64,000 bases of DNA from Fundidesulfovibrio putealis DSM 16056 (GCF_000429325.1 NZ_AUBQ01000012.1:62001-126000), one strand, 5' to 3'; positions 8,762 through 18,026 are shown, counted from the stretch's first letter. Numbers and translations: made by a program. Notes: a model not told the origin generated them from the letters alone.

Positions 8762-9718
8762 CTACTTCTTGGCGGCGGGCTGCGGCGGGGCCTGGACTTC
8801 CCTGAACCCCTTGAGCTTCAGGGAATAGTTGGCCACTGTGGGCGGGAACCCCTGGAAGGCCACCATGAAGGGGACCTCTTCGCCGGGTTTCACGTTGCTG
8901 TTGTTGAGGAGGATCTCCTGTTTGGAGTTCAGCCTGCTGTCCAGCGCTTCCTTGTCCATGGTGCGCAGGTCGAAGAAGCTGGCCTTGGGACCGGCCATGA
9001 AGACCTTGGTTTCCAGCGCCGTTTCCTTGGCGTCCAGCAGGGTGACCTCGATTGCGATCTCGCCCACGGCCACGGGGGAACGGTTCACCAGCTTGCCCTC
9101 GATGACCAGGACCTTGCCGAGCTTTTCGTTTTCCACCACGTGGTTGGTGAAGGACTCGAACTGAAGCTGCGCGGAGTAGTCCGGTCCCTGCTCCTTTGCG
9201 GGCTGGCCCGGAGTCCCCTGCGCGTTCTCCATGACAGAGGATGCCTGCTCGCCCGCACCGGAGGCAGGCGTCTGCACGGCGGGACCCGGCTTGGCGAACG
9301 GCCAGAACTCGAAGAAATAGGCGGCTGCGCCGGAGATGCCCAGCAGCAGCGTAAAGCCCAGGCAGGCGGCCAGGATGATCTTCTTGGACTTGCTGGTCTC
9401 GCCCTTCTCTTTGGCGGGCTTGCCGAAATCGATGGATGCGAAGTCGCTGGAGGACACGCCCGCGTCGTCGAAGGGGTCCTTCTTGCGCGCGGCGTCGAGC
9501 TGGCTTTCGAAGCCGCCGAAGGCATCCTCGCCTTCAGCCTGCACGGGCCAGATGGGGGATGCGCCGGATTCGCCGAAACCGGGGAAGTCATCGGCGGCAG
9601 GCGCTTCCACATGGAATTCATGACGGCAGACGCTGCACCGAACGTTAGCCCCCTCGGCGCCGACTTTGTCGTCCGGGAGATTGTACTTCGTATGGCAGTT
9701 CGGGCATTCGACTTTCAT
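8762..9718 (-). CDS. Zinc-ribbon membrane protein (MJ0042-type finger, DUF3426-like)
   Basis: 318 residues. N-terminal finger MKVECPNCHTKYNLPDDKVG with C5, C8 and a second pair C28/C31 (the MJ0042 family pattern), an acidic linker, one transmembrane helix (KKIILAACLGFTLLLGISG and on, about 120-145), then a periplasmic beta domain like DUF3426 (EGKLVNRSPVAVGEIAIEV; PGEEVPFMVAFQG). The family is common in Gram-negative bacteria beside housekeeping genes and has no agreed function. It sits 4 bases from both hpt and radA, so is co-transcribed and probably coupled. Confidence 0.88.
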   Translation of the reverse strand: MKVECPNCHTKYNLPDDKVGAEGANVRCSVCRHEFHVEAPAADDFPGFGESGASPIWPVQAEGEDAFGGFESQLDAARKKDPFDDAGVSSSDFASIDFGKPAKEKGETSKSKKIILAACLGFTLLLGISGAAAYFFEFWPFAKPGPAVQTPASGAGEQASSVMENAQGTPGQPAKEQGPDYSAQLQFESFTNHVVENEKLGKVLVIEGKLVNRSPVAVGEIAIEVTLLDAKETALETKVFMAGPKASFFDLRTMDKEALDSRLNSKQEILLNNSNVKPGEEVPFMVAFQGFPPTVANYSLKLKGFREVQAPPQPAAKK

Positions 9719-9722
9719 AGGG

Positions 9723-10253
9723 TCAGGAACCTTCCTGCTGGATCAGTTCATAGACTCCAGGCAGACATCGGTAGTCTTCTGCAAAGTCCAGGCCGTAGCC
9801 CACCAGGAATCCCTTTGCCAGCCTGAATCCTGAAAAGTCAACAGTTACTTGCGCCTTGCGCCTTTCCGCCTTGTCGATAAGGGAGCACAACTTGACCGAA
9901 GCGGCCCCACGCGCGCCCAGATGCGTCAAAAGCATGGCCATGGAGTGCCCTGTGTCGACGATATCCTCAACCACAAGTATGTGCTTGCCGGCGCAGGACG
10001 TCTCGATGTCCTCCAGGAAGGCCAGCTCCCCGGGGTGGTCCTTGGCTCCGTAACTGGCGAGGCGCACGAAATCCACGTGGGCGGGCACGCTGATGTGGCG
10101 CACCAGATCGGCCAGGAACATGAACGCGCCCTTGAGCACGCCCACGACCAGAAGATCCTTTCCTTCGTACTCCTGCGAAATGTCCGCGCCCAGTTCCGCG
10201 ACCCTGGCGGCGATGGTCTCGCTGGTGATGACAGGTACAAGATTCGAATACAC
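9723..10253 (-). CDS. hpt: Hypoxanthine phosphoribosyltransferase
   Basis: 176 residues when read from GTG at 10253. PRPP-binding motif VVEDIVDTGHS (about 94-104), the family loop VGVLKGAFMFLADL (about 37-50) and the C-terminal GYGLDFAEDYRCLPG, which includes the base-stacking region. It salvages hypoxanthine or guanine to IMP/GMP with PRPP. The frame is open much further upstream, but family similarity begins at VYSNLVPVI and GGAGAT stands 6 bases before the GTG; the start is 2 bases past the stop of the preceding acetyltransferase gene. Confidence 0.95.
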   Translation of the reverse strand: MYSNLVPVITSETIAARVAELGADISQEYEGKDLLVVGVLKGAFMFLADLVRHISVPAHVDFVRLASYGAKDHPGELAFLEDIETSCAGKHILVVEDIVDTGHSMAMLLTHLGARGAASVKLCSLIDKAERRKAQVTVDFSGFRLAKGFLVGYGLDFAEDYRCLPGVYELIQQEGS

Positions 10254-10255
10254 GC

Positions 10256-10723
10256 CTACATCTCCATGACCATGGCTATCTCGTCGCATTCGGGGAACTT
10301 CGGACAATGGATGCAGTCCGCCCAGACCTTCTGAGGCAGCTTCTCCTTGGTCACTTCCTCGAAGCCGAGCTTGGCGAAAAAGTCCCGCTGGTAGGTGAGG
10401 GTGAACACCTTGTACACGCCAAGGGTCACGGCCTCGGAAAGGCAGGCCTCCACGAGCCTGCGCCCCCAGCCCAGCTTCTGCAGGTCCGGGTGCACCACCA
10501 GGGAGCGTATCTCGGCAAGGCCCTCCCAGCAGATGGACAGGGCGCAGCATCCCTTCACGTCCTTGCCGTCGGGCGAGGTCAGCACGAAGAAGTCGCGCAG
10601 GTGCGAATAGAGCTGGTTGTAGGAGCGCGGGAGCAGCAGCTCGCCCTTGGCGCACTCCATGAGCAGGCCGTGGATGGTCTTCACGTCCTGGATGCGGGCC
10701 TTGCGCAGGAAGAATTCTGACAT
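10256..10723 (-). CDS. GNAT N-acetyltransferase, short ArgA (N-acetylglutamate synthase)-like type
   Basis: 155 residues. Starts FFLRKARIQDVKTIHGLL, has the acetyl-CoA loop region VHPDLQKLGWGRRLVEACL and FFAKLGFEEV, and ends with a WADCIHCPKFPECDEIAM segment. That C-terminal CxxCPxxxxCDE signature is typical of short stand-alone N-acetyltransferases in deltaproteobacteria and other phyla that are proposed or shown to make N-acetylglutamate for arginine synthesis in place of full-length ArgA. The cysteines could hold a metal. Substrate is inferred, not proven. In the metH-radA operon, overlapping closely with hpt. Confidence 0.8.
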   Translation of the reverse strand: MSEFFLRKARIQDVKTIHGLLMECAKGELLLPRSYNQLYSHLRDFFVLTSPDGKDVKGCCALSICWEGLAEIRSLVVHPDLQKLGWGRRLVEACLSEAVTLGVYKVFTLTYQRDFFAKLGFEEVTKEKLPQKVWADCIHCPKFPECDEIAMVMEM

Positions 10724-10729
10724 GTCGCT

Positions 10730-11203
10730 TCAGGCTCCGATGAGTTTCTTGATCATCTTTTCCAGATCCTCGCCAGCCATGTAGCCCTCTTCAGAGTGGA
10801 CCACCTCGCCCTTGGGCGAATAGACCACCGTGCGCGGAATGGCGCGGATGGAGAAGGCCTGTGACACGTCCGGCTTGGCGCGCATCACGGGATAGTTGAA
10901 CCCGGCCCTGGCCTTGTACATGGCGTACATGGCCTGTTCCTGGTCCACGCTTACGCCAAGGAGAAGCAGTTTGTCCTCGGGAAAACGCTTGCGCAGGGCG
11001 ATCAGCTCGGGGATCTCCTGGCGGCAGGGGCCGCACCAGGACGCCCAGAAGTTGATGACCACCACCTTGCCGCGGGCCTGGCTCACGGTCTTGATGATGT
11101 CCTGGCCGGAGACGGGGGCGTCGCCCGCGTCCTGGGCGTGGGCCGCGCCGATAGAAAATACGGAGACAATTATCGTCAGCAATATCGTACGGAAGAGGGT
11201 CAT
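10730..11203 (-). CDS. Thioredoxin-like TlpA/ResA-family thiol-disulfide oxidoreductase
   Basis: 157 residues from ATG 11203: signal peptide (about 1-24, GAAHAQ), then a thioredoxin fold with active site WCGPC (C57, C60) in FWASWCGPCRQE and the cis-Pro region AIPRTVVY. Periplasmic TlpA/ResA-type reductants keep apocytochrome cysteines or other thiols reduced, or act in oxidative folding. No clear RBS is seen before 11203; a GTG at 11239 in frame would add 12 residues. Lies 60 bases after metH and 6 bases before the acetyltransferase gene. Confidence 0.88.
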   Translation of the reverse strand: MTLFRTILLTIIVSVFSIGAAHAQDAGDAPVSGQDIIKTVSQARGKVVVINFWASWCGPCRQEIPELIALRKRFPEDKLLLLGVSVDQEQAMYAMYKARAGFNYPVMRAKPDVSQAFSIRAIPRTVVYSPKGEVVHSEEGYMAGEDLEKMIKKLIGA

Positions 11204-11263
11204 GTGATATGCCACGCTTGTTTTAAGTTGAAGACTCACTTCGTAATGATAACGCGGAACAGG

Positions 11264-13666
11264 CTAGGCGTCCATGAGGCGTTGCGCCAGACGGACTGCC
11301 TCCACCGCGTCGGCGGCGTGCCCGTCGGCTCCGATGGCCTGGGCGTACGCCTGCGTGACCACCGCCCCGCCCACGATGACCTTCTGGGTCATGCCGCGCG
11401 CCTTGAGGAGCTTCACGGTGTCTTCCATGCGCACCATGGTGGTGGTCATCAGGGCGGACAGGCCGATGAGCCCCGCGCCGCACTCCTGCGCAGTATCCAC
11501 GATGCGCTCGGCGGACACGTCCTTGCCCAGGTCCACCACCTCGAACCCGTGGTTTTCCAGCATCAGGCCCACGATGTTCTTGCCGATGTCGTGGATGTCG
11601 CCCTCGACGGTGGCCAGCACGATCTTGGGTCGGACCGAGCCGCCGGACTGCGCTTCCAGGAGCGGCTTCAGGCGCTCGAACCCGGCCTGCATGGCCTCGG
11701 CCGAGAGCAACAGCTGCGGCAGGAAGTATACCTTGCGTTCGTACAGCACGCCCACGTCCATGATGCCCGGCACCAGATGCTCGCCCAGGATCGCGGCGGG
11801 AACCTCCTGGCGCGCAAGGGCCTCCTCGACCATGGACAGCACGACTTCCTTGCGCCCGGCCACCACGGCCTCGCGCAGGGTGGTCACGGACTTCTCCTGA
11901 GCCTGGCGCGACACGCCGCCCGAGCCCCCTCCGTATTTCCAGTCGGAGCAGGAGGCGATGAAGCGTCCCGCCTGGGGATCGCGCGCCAGCAGCACCTCGG
12001 CGGCCAGCCCAACCTCGCGCGGCAGCGGCGTGGACGGATTGGATATGTGCGCGGTCATGCCCGCGCCCAGGCACATGGCCAGGAACGTGGCGTTCAGGAG
12101 TTCGCGCGCAGGCAGCCCGAAAGAAATGTTGGACAGGCCAAGGGTGGTAGGCAGGCCCAGCACCGTGGAGCAGTACCGGATGGTCTCCAGGCAGTGGCGC
12201 GCAGCCTCGGGCTTGGAGGATACCGTCAGCGCCAGGCAGTCCACCATGATGAGGCGCCTGGGGATGCCCAGCGCGTCGGACTTTTCCAGCAGGGCCTCAA
12301 TGGAGGCGATGCGCTCCGCCGCCGTCACGGGCAGCTTCTTGCCCGCCAGGGGCAGCAGGATGAACGGCGCGCCGTGCAGCTTGCACAGGGGGCCGAGTTC
12401 GTCCATGCGGCCTGGCTCGCCGCTGATGGAGTTGACCAGGGCGGAGCCGGGAACGGTCCACAAAGCCTCGGACAGGGCATTGGGAAGCGTGGAGTCCAGG
12501 CACAAAGGGGCCAGGAAGCGCGCGGTGAGCTGCTTGACCAGGGCCGGAAGCAGCACGTCTTCCTGCACCATGGGCGCGCCCACGTTCACGTCCAGCACCT
12601 GTGCTCCGGCCTGGAGCTGCTCCTCGGCGAAGCGCAGGGCCTCGCCGAACTGCCCGGCCTGGAGCTCGGCGGTCAGCACCTTCTTGCCGGTGGGATTGAT
12701 GCGCTCGCCGATGCACACCGAGGGCAGGCCCACGCCGAAGCAGACCGAGCGCGAGCGCGAGGTGACCACCAGGGGGCGTCCCTGGGAGGGCTCGGGCCTG
12801 GTCCAGGTTCTGCCGGAGGCGATCCTGGCCAGGGCCTGGATGTGGGCTGGCGTGGTGCCGCAGCAGCCGGACACGCACTTGGCGCCGATGTCCAGGAAAG
12901 AACGCATGCTCTCGGCGAACTCGTCCGGCCCCATGGGGTAGATGGTGACGCCGTTCTCCAGCCTGGGCAGGCCCGCGTTGGGCTTGATGAAGAAGGGGAC
13001 GTCGAGCCGCGGCAGGAAATCCCTGGCGACGTCCAGCATCTGCTCAGGTCCAAGCCCGCAGTTCACGCCGATCAGGTCCACGCCGAGGTTCTGCATGGTG
13101 TCGGCGAAGGTGGCCGACGGAGTGCCGGTGAGCGAGCCGCCCGGCTCGAAGGTCATGAGGATGGCCACGGGCAGGTCGCACACCTGGCGCGCCGCCAGGA
13201 CCACGGCCTTGGCCTCGGCCAGGTCGAAGTGGGTCTCGGCGATGATCAGGTCCACGCCGCCCTCGGCCAGGCCTTCGATCTGGCGGGCGAAGGCGGCCAC
13301 CATCTCGCGCATGGTGAGCGTGCCCAGCGGCTCCACGAAGTGCCCGGTGGGGCCGACGCTGCCCGCCACGAAGTTGTTCTCGCCTGCGGCCTGGCGCGCC
13401 ACGCGGGCCATCTCGGCGCTGACGCGGCGCACGTCCGTGCCGGAGGGCAGCTTGAAGTGCGTGCCGCCGAAGGTGTTGGTGGTCACCACCCTGGCCCCGG
13501 CGCGCAGGTAGTCCTCGTGCACGGCCCGGACCATGTCCGGATTCTCAAGGCCCCACAGCTCGGGTGATGCGCCGGGGGGGAGGCCCCTGCCTTGCAGAAG
13601 CGTGCCCATGGCGCCGTCGAAAACTATGATGGAACTGTCGGAAAGTGCTTTGCGAAAATCCGCCAC
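11264..13666 (-). CDS. metH: Cobalamin-dependent methionine synthase, without reactivation domain
   Basis: 800 residues from GTG 13666, which has AAGGAGGAG 6 bases upstream; a longer open frame to 13996 would run into the divergent sigma gene. Order of domains: homocysteine-binding (1 to about 300; zinc ligands Cys203, Cys268, Cys269 in NCG and GCCG), pterin/methyl-THF-binding (from about 320, GERINPTGKK), cobalamin cap, and cobalamin-binding Rossmann domain with the cobalt-ligand motif DIHDIG (His692). It methylates homocysteine from methyl-THF. The roughly 330-residue AdoMet reactivation domain of E. coli MetH is absent, so reactivation must come from a separate protein. First gene of the six-gene minus operon. 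Confidence 0.95.
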   Translation of the reverse strand: MADFRKALSDSSIIVFDGAMGTLLQGRGLPPGASPELWGLENPDMVRAVHEDYLRAGARVVTTNTFGGTHFKLPSGTDVRRVSAEMARVARQAAGENNFVAGSVGPTGHFVEPLGTLTMREMVAAFARQIEGLAEGGVDLIIAETHFDLAEAKAVVLAARQVCDLPVAILMTFEPGGSLTGTPSATFADTMQNLGVDLIGVNCGLGPEQMLDVARDFLPRLDVPFFIKPNAGLPRLENGVTIYPMGPDEFAESMRSFLDIGAKCVSGCCGTTPAHIQALARIASGRTWTRPEPSQGRPLVVTSRSRSVCFGVGLPSVCIGERINPTGKKVLTAELQAGQFGEALRFAEEQLQAGAQVLDVNVGAPMVQEDVLLPALVKQLTARFLAPLCLDSTLPNALSEALWTVPGSALVNSISGEPGRMDELGPLCKLHGAPFILLPLAGKKLPVTAAERIASIEALLEKSDALGIPRRLIMVDCLALTVSSKPEAARHCLETIRYCSTVLGLPTTLGLSNISFGLPARELLNATFLAMCLGAGMTAHISNPSTPLPREVGLAAEVLLARDPQAGRFIASCSDWKYGGGSGGVSRQAQEKSVTTLREAVVAGRKEVVLSMVEEALARQEVPAAILGEHLVPGIMDVGVLYERKVYFLPQLLLSAEAMQAGFERLKPLLEAQSGGSVRPKIVLATVEGDIHDIGKNIVGLMLENHGFEVVDLGKDVSAERIVDTAQECGAGLIGLSALMTTTMVRMEDTVKLLKARGMTQKVIVGGAVVTQAYAQAIGADGHAADAVEAVRLAQRLMDA

Positions 13667-13781
13667 CGTGACTCCTCCTTGCTGGAAAGCCTCTGGGTCG
13701 TACTGAAAATCGTTGAATCCGGCAAATGAAAAGCGTATGAGGGAATGCTTAAGACGTTTTATCGTCAAATGGACAGTCATC

Positions 13782-14843
13782 ATGAGCACCCACGAGGTTT
13801 CGACCGAGGAGAAAATCCTCCCTGCCAAGGACGACGACACCGGCCTCGAAGAGACCGGCGCGGACGAAACGGCGGAGCAGGACCCCGACGAAGAAGCTGA
13901 AGAATTGGAAGAGGTTCTGGCCGAAGCGCCGGAATTCGAGTTCACCAACCTTCCCGCCGCCAAAATACCGAGCGTGCCCGCCTCCGGGCGCGACAACCTG
14001 AATGTCTACCTGCGCGAGATCAGCAAGTTCCCCCTGCTGAACCCCGACGAGGAGTTCGAGTTGGCCCGGCTGGTGCGCGACAAGGGCGACCAGAAGGCCG
14101 CCTTCCGGCTGGTCACCTCGCATCTGCGGCTGGTGGTCAAGATCGCCATGGATTTCCAGCGGCGCTGGGCCCAGAACGTGGCCGACCTGATTCAGGAAGG
14201 CAACGTGGGCCTCATGCGCGCGGTGAAGAAGTACGACCCCGAGAAGGGGATCAAGTTCTCCTACTACGCCGCCTACTGGATCAAGGCCTACATCCTGAAG
14301 TACATCATGGACAACTGGCGTCTGGTGCGCATCGGCACCACCCAGGCCCAGCGCACCCTGTTCTACAACCTGAACAAGGAACGCCAGCGCCTGACGTCTT
14401 TGGGCTTCGATCCGTCCGTGTCCAACATTTCCAAGAACCTGCGGGTTTCGGAAAACGACGTCCTGGAAATGGACCAGCGTATGGCGCGAAACGACCTCTC
14501 CCTGGACATCACCCTGGGAGACGACTCCACGTCCACGCGCCTGGACTACCTGCCAGCCCTCACCCCGGGCATCGAGGAGCTGCTGGCCAAGAGCGAGATC
14601 GCCGGGCTGGTGGACAAGCACCTGCAATCAATCATGCCAGATCTCTCCGACAAGGAGCGCGACCTCCTGGAACAGCGCATCCTGTCGGATTCTCCCGTCA
14701 CCTTGCGGGAAATCGGGGCGAAATACGGCATTACCCGCGAACGGGTCCGCCAGATCGAAACCCGTCTGCTTGAAAAGATCCGCGACCACTTCGTGAAGCG
14801 CATCGGCGACTTCTCGGCCGAGTGGATTCGCAAAGAAGAGTAA
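13782..14843 (+). CDS. rpoH: Sigma-32-type RNA polymerase sigma factor
   Basis: 353 residues. After an acidic N-terminal leader (about 1-65) come region 1.2/2 (LNVYLREISKFPLLNPDEE; DLIQEGNVGLMRAVKKYDP; FSYYAAYWIKAYI), an RpoH-box-like QRTLFYNL (heat-shock sigma signature QRKLFFNLR), region 3 and region 4 with the helix-turn-helix LREIGAKYGITRERVRQIE. It directs RNA polymerase to heat-shock-type promoters. The acidic extension is longer than in E. coli RpoH. The ATG at 13782 is taken; an upstream ATG at 13713 is in frame but lies in the shared metH promoter region. First gene of a three-gene operon. Confidence 0.88.
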   Translation: MSTHEVSTEEKILPAKDDDTGLEETGADETAEQDPDEEAEELEEVLAEAPEFEFTNLPAAKIPSVPASGRDNLNVYLREISKFPLLNPDEEFELARLVRDKGDQKAAFRLVTSHLRLVVKIAMDFQRRWAQNVADLIQEGNVGLMRAVKKYDPEKGIKFSYYAAYWIKAYILKYIMDNWRLVRIGTTQAQRTLFYNLNKERQRLTSLGFDPSVSNISKNLRVSENDVLEMDQRMARNDLSLDITLGDDSTSTRLDYLPALTPGIEELLAKSEIAGLVDKHLQSIMPDLSDKERDLLEQRILSDSPVTLREIGAKYGITRERVRQIETRLLEKIRDHFVKRIGDFSAEWIRKEE

Positions 14844-14850
14844 TAGCGAC

Positions 14851-16533
14851 ATGCCCACCATAGCCCGTTCCGTGCTGCTGGCCCTGGCCCTCGCCCTGGC
14901 CATGTCCGCATGCGCCCAGAAAAAGAACGCCCCGCCCGCCGACCCCAGCGCCAAGGGGCTTAGCCCCGGGGCGGCGGCCGACTACTATTTCCTGCTCTAT
15001 CAGGAGCTCTCCCGCCAGGGCCAGCCAGCCCAGGCCGTGCCCGTGGTGGAGAAGCTCATCGAGCTTGCCCCCTCGCCGGAACTCTACCGCGACCTCGCCA
15101 ACCTGCACTGGGGCCTGGGCGACCCGGACAAGACCAGGGCAGTATTGCAGGAGGGCCTCGCCAGGTATCCCAACGAGAAGGTCCTGCACTTCTACATGGC
15201 CAACTCCTACCTGCTGCAACGCCGCTTCGAGGAGGCCTCCGACGTCCTGCGCGGCTACCTGGCCGCGCACCCCAAGGACCAGACCGCCAGCCAGGAGCTC
15301 GGCGCGGTGCTCGTGGAGGCCGGGCGCTTCCAGGAAGCCCTTGACCTTCTGGGTTCCGTGAGCAAGGACCGCCGCACCCCGGCCATGGCCTACTACGAGG
15401 CCAAGGCCTACGCGGGCCTGAACAAGCGCAAACAGGCCCTGGACAAGCTGCGCCAGGCCCTGCGCGAGGACCCCAACCTGCTGGCAGCCTGGTCCGAACT
15501 GGCCTACCTGCACGAGCAGGCCAACGAATACCGTCAGGCCGAGGAAGCCTACCGCCGCATCCTGGACCTGGGCGAGGACGGCCCCGAAGTCTGGATCCGC
15601 CTCGTCCGTCTGGCCCTCAAGCAGAAGAATGAAGCCAAGGCTTTGCAGTTCATGGAGAAAGCTCCCAAGGAGCGCACGTTCCTGTTCGAGGCCATGGGGC
15701 TCTTCATCGACGAAGGCTACCAGGACGGCGCGGTCAAGGTGCTTGAGCGCATGGCCCAGGACCAGCCCGAAAGCGCCGACGTGATCTTCATCCAGGCCAT
15801 GATGGCCGTGGAAAAGGAAAAGAACCTGGACCGGGCCTTCGACCTGCTCTCCAGGGTCCCCAAAAACAACGCGCTCTACGACAAGAGCCTCATCACCCGC
15901 ATCCAGCTGGCCCTGGACACCAACCAGTTCGAGCGCGCCGCCCCCCTGGTGGCCGAAGGCAAGGCCGCCTTCCCCGACCGTGTGGAATTCTGGTTCCTGG
16001 AGGGCGTGTACTACGACAAGCAGGGCGACCTGAACAAGGCCGCGCAGGTTTACGCCGAAGTGCTGCGCAAATGGCCCGACGACGTCGAGGGCCTGTACCG
16101 CTACGGCGTGGCCCAGGAGCGGCTGAAGAACCGCGCCGAGGCCATGCGCGTCATGGAGCTGATCCTGTCCAAGGCCCCGGACAACGCGGACGCCCTGAAC
16201 TTCGTGGGCTACGCCCTGGCCGAGGACGGACGCGAACTGGACCGCGCGGTGGAGCTCATCACGCGCGCGCTCAAGGTCAACCCGGACAGCCCCTACTACC
16301 TGGACTCCCTGGCCTGGGCGCACTTCAAGCGCGGCGAGATCAAGCAGGCCTGGGAGGAAATCCAGCGGGCCGTGACCAAGCCCATTGAAGACCCCACCAT
16401 ATGGGAACACTACGGCGACATCGCCAAGGCGCTGGGCAACAAGAAGGAAGCCGAGAAGGGATACCGCAAGGCCCTTGAGATGAACCATCCCAACAAGCAG
16501 GACCTTGAGCGCAGGCTGGAGGAACTGAAGTGA
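14851..16533 (+). CDS. TPR-repeat outer-membrane lipoprotein
   Basis: 560 residues: signal peptide with lipobox MSAC (Cys about 21), then at least ten tetratricopeptide repeats through the rest of the protein (for example around 40-110, 110-180, 185-250, 355-460 and 465-540). TPR lipoproteins of this size act as scaffolds for envelope assembly or secretion complexes; no specific partner can be read. Starts 7 bases after rpoH and its stop TGA overlaps the next ATG by one base (TGATG), so translation of the pair is coupled. Confidence 0.88.
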   Translation: MPTIARSVLLALALALAMSACAQKKNAPPADPSAKGLSPGAAADYYFLLYQELSRQGQPAQAVPVVEKLIELAPSPELYRDLANLHWGLGDPDKTRAVLQEGLARYPNEKVLHFYMANSYLLQRRFEEASDVLRGYLAAHPKDQTASQELGAVLVEAGRFQEALDLLGSVSKDRRTPAMAYYEAKAYAGLNKRKQALDKLRQALREDPNLLAAWSELAYLHEQANEYRQAEEAYRRILDLGEDGPEVWIRLVRLALKQKNEAKALQFMEKAPKERTFLFEAMGLFIDEGYQDGAVKVLERMAQDQPESADVIFIQAMMAVEKEKNLDRAFDLLSRVPKNNALYDKSLITRIQLALDTNQFERAAPLVAEGKAAFPDRVEFWFLEGVYYDKQGDLNKAAQVYAEVLRKWPDDVEGLYRYGVAQERLKNRAEAMRVMELILSKAPDNADALNFVGYALAEDGRELDRAVELITRALKVNPDSPYYLDSLAWAHFKRGEIKQAWEEIQRAVTKPIEDPTIWEHYGDIAKALGNKKEAEKGYRKALEMNHPNKQDLERRLEELK

Positions 16534-17378
16534 TGGCTGCGAGCGCCCGGGCGAACGTCGCGGGGGCGTTGCGCGCAACTCTCTGCGCCCTGCTCCTGGC
16601 CACGCTCCCGCTTGCGGGCTGCGCTCCCAAGACCGGCGCGCCCGGCGCGCCGGACGCCTCGCAGGCCCAGGCCATGTGGACGTCCTTCGTGTCTGAGCCC
16701 GGCGAAAAGCCTGCGGCCTTTTCCATGAACGCGAGCCTCAGCATCCAGAGCCCGCAGAAGTCCGCGCGGCTGCTGGTGAAGTTCTGGGGAAACCTGGAGC
16801 GCCCCCTGCGCCTGGACCTGTCCACTGGCATGGGCCAGTCCTTCTCGTTGTGGAGGGAGGACTCCCTGGGCTGGCTGGCGGTCTACCCGCTTTCCAACCA
16901 GGCCTTCACCCACCCGGACACCAAGGCGGGCCTTTCGCGCCTGGGCATGCCCTTCCCGTTCACCCTGAAGGATCTGGCCTCCATATCCTCGGGGCGCTTC
17001 GGGCTGATCCTGCCATCTTCCTATAAAAGCGTGAAAAAGACCCCCAAGGGGTACGAGTTCACCTTGCCCCCATCCTCCACCGTGGGCTCTGTCACCCTTG
17101 ACTTCGAGGGTAAACCGATTCATCTCACCGGCCGGGGCATTGAACCCTGGGTCGTGGAACTGGGCGATTTCGCCGCTCCCGAAGCCGGTCGCCCCCCCCT
17201 GGCGCAGCGTCTCACCCTGACCACGCCGGGAGGTCTGCAAGTGATCCTGCGGACCAAGAAGATCGAACTATTCGCAGCCCCCATGGACCTTTCGACACTG
17301 GAACTCCCTCTCCCGCCCCAGGCCAGGCACATTCCCCTGAACAAGGCCGGAGACGTGCGCGCGCCGGAGCTGCCCTAG
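16533..17378 (+). CDS. LolB-like / DUF4292-type lipoprotein
   Basis: 281 residues from ATG 16533 (GGAGG 12 bases upstream). Lipobox LAGC after an alanine-rich leader, then an extended beta-rich region beginning AFSMNASLSIQSPQKSARLLVKFWG, which resembles the half-barrel start of LolB/LolA-fold proteins that carry lipoproteins or lipids across the periplasm. A true LolA is encoded at 34439-35119, so this could be its outer-membrane acceptor LolB; that is inference from fold and pairing with a TPR lipoprotein. Ends in the recurring terminator at 17391-17412. Confidence 0.7.
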   Translation: MAASARANVAGALRATLCALLLATLPLAGCAPKTGAPGAPDASQAQAMWTSFVSEPGEKPAAFSMNASLSIQSPQKSARLLVKFWGNLERPLRLDLSTGMGQSFSLWREDSLGWLAVYPLSNQAFTHPDTKAGLSRLGMPFPFTLKDLASISSGRFGLILPSSYKSVKKTPKGYEFTLPPSSTVGSVTLDFEGKPIHLTGRGIEPWVVELGDFAAPEAGRPPLAQRLTLTTPGGLQVILRTKKIELFAAPMDLSTLELPLPPQARHIPLNKAGDVRAPELP

Positions 17379-17390
17379 TGTCGCGGTTTT

Positions 17391-17412
17391 GAAAAACATG
17401 AACATGTTTTTC
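17391..17412 (+). terminator. AT-rich terminator hairpin, copy 2 of a recurring element
   Basis: GAAAAACATGAACATGTTTTTC, self-complementary around AA, starting 12 bases after the TAG of the LolB-like gene. See the near-identical copy at 2442-2463. Confidence 0.65.
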
Positions 17413-17579
17413 ACAACACAATATCTGGTTCTCTTGGTTTAGGCCCGCGAAGAGTACGAACGTGTTTTAGAACGCCGCACGAGGGCTTCCGGCAGCAGGC
17501 TCACGCAGGCAGCGGGAACTTCCTGATGCCGGGTTCGTTTCAAGCACCAACCAGCAACACAAAAAACCGGAACACAGCC

Positions 17580-18014
17580 ATGAGCACCCCCGTCATATTC
17601 GGTTCCGACCACGCCGGATTCGCTCTCAAGGAACAGCTCAAGACCTTCGTCGCCAAAATGGGGCACGAGGTGGTGGACGTCGGCACGGACAGCCTGTCCA
17701 GCTGCGACTATCCCCTCTTCGCCTTCAAATTGTGCGATCTCGTTCTCGAAAAGAACTGTCTTGGCATACTTATCTGTGGTACGGGCATGGGCATGTCCAT
17801 GGCAGCCAACCGGCGTCCCGGCATCCGCGCGGCGCTGTGCGCCAACGAGTACCTGGCGCGCATGACCCGCCTGCACAACAACGCCAACGTCCTCTGCCTG
17901 GGCGAACGCTGGGTGGGGCCAGGGCTTGGCGAAGCCATCGCCGAAACTTTCCTGAAAACTCAGTTCGAGGGCGGACGCCACCTGCGCCGCATCGAACTCT
18001 TCGACACCATCTAA
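17580..18014 (+). CDS. rpiB: Ribose-5-phosphate isomerase B
   Basis: 144 residues from ATG 17580; the frame continues upstream to 17526 but family similarity starts at MSTPVIFGSDHAGF. RpiB interconverts ribose 5-phosphate and ribulose 5-phosphate. Conserved parts: GSDHAG (His11), the catalytic Cys66 in ICGTGMGMSMAANR, and RLHNNANVL. Followed 12 bases later by transketolase, a natural partner in the non-oxidative pentose phosphate pathway. Confidence 0.95.
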   Translation: MSTPVIFGSDHAGFALKEQLKTFVAKMGHEVVDVGTDSLSSCDYPLFAFKLCDLVLEKNCLGILICGTGMGMSMAANRRPGIRAALCANEYLARMTRLHNNANVLCLGERWVGPGLGEAIAETFLKTQFEGGRHLRRIELFDTI

Positions 18015-18026
18015 GGGGAACCAGAA

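Noticed and set aside
11138-13567. 809-codon open frame on the plus strand opposite metH
   Set aside because: Antisense of metH with no recognisable protein features.
14731-16578. 615-codon minus frame opposite the TPR lipoprotein gene
   Set aside because: Shadow; repetitive only because TPR codons repeat.
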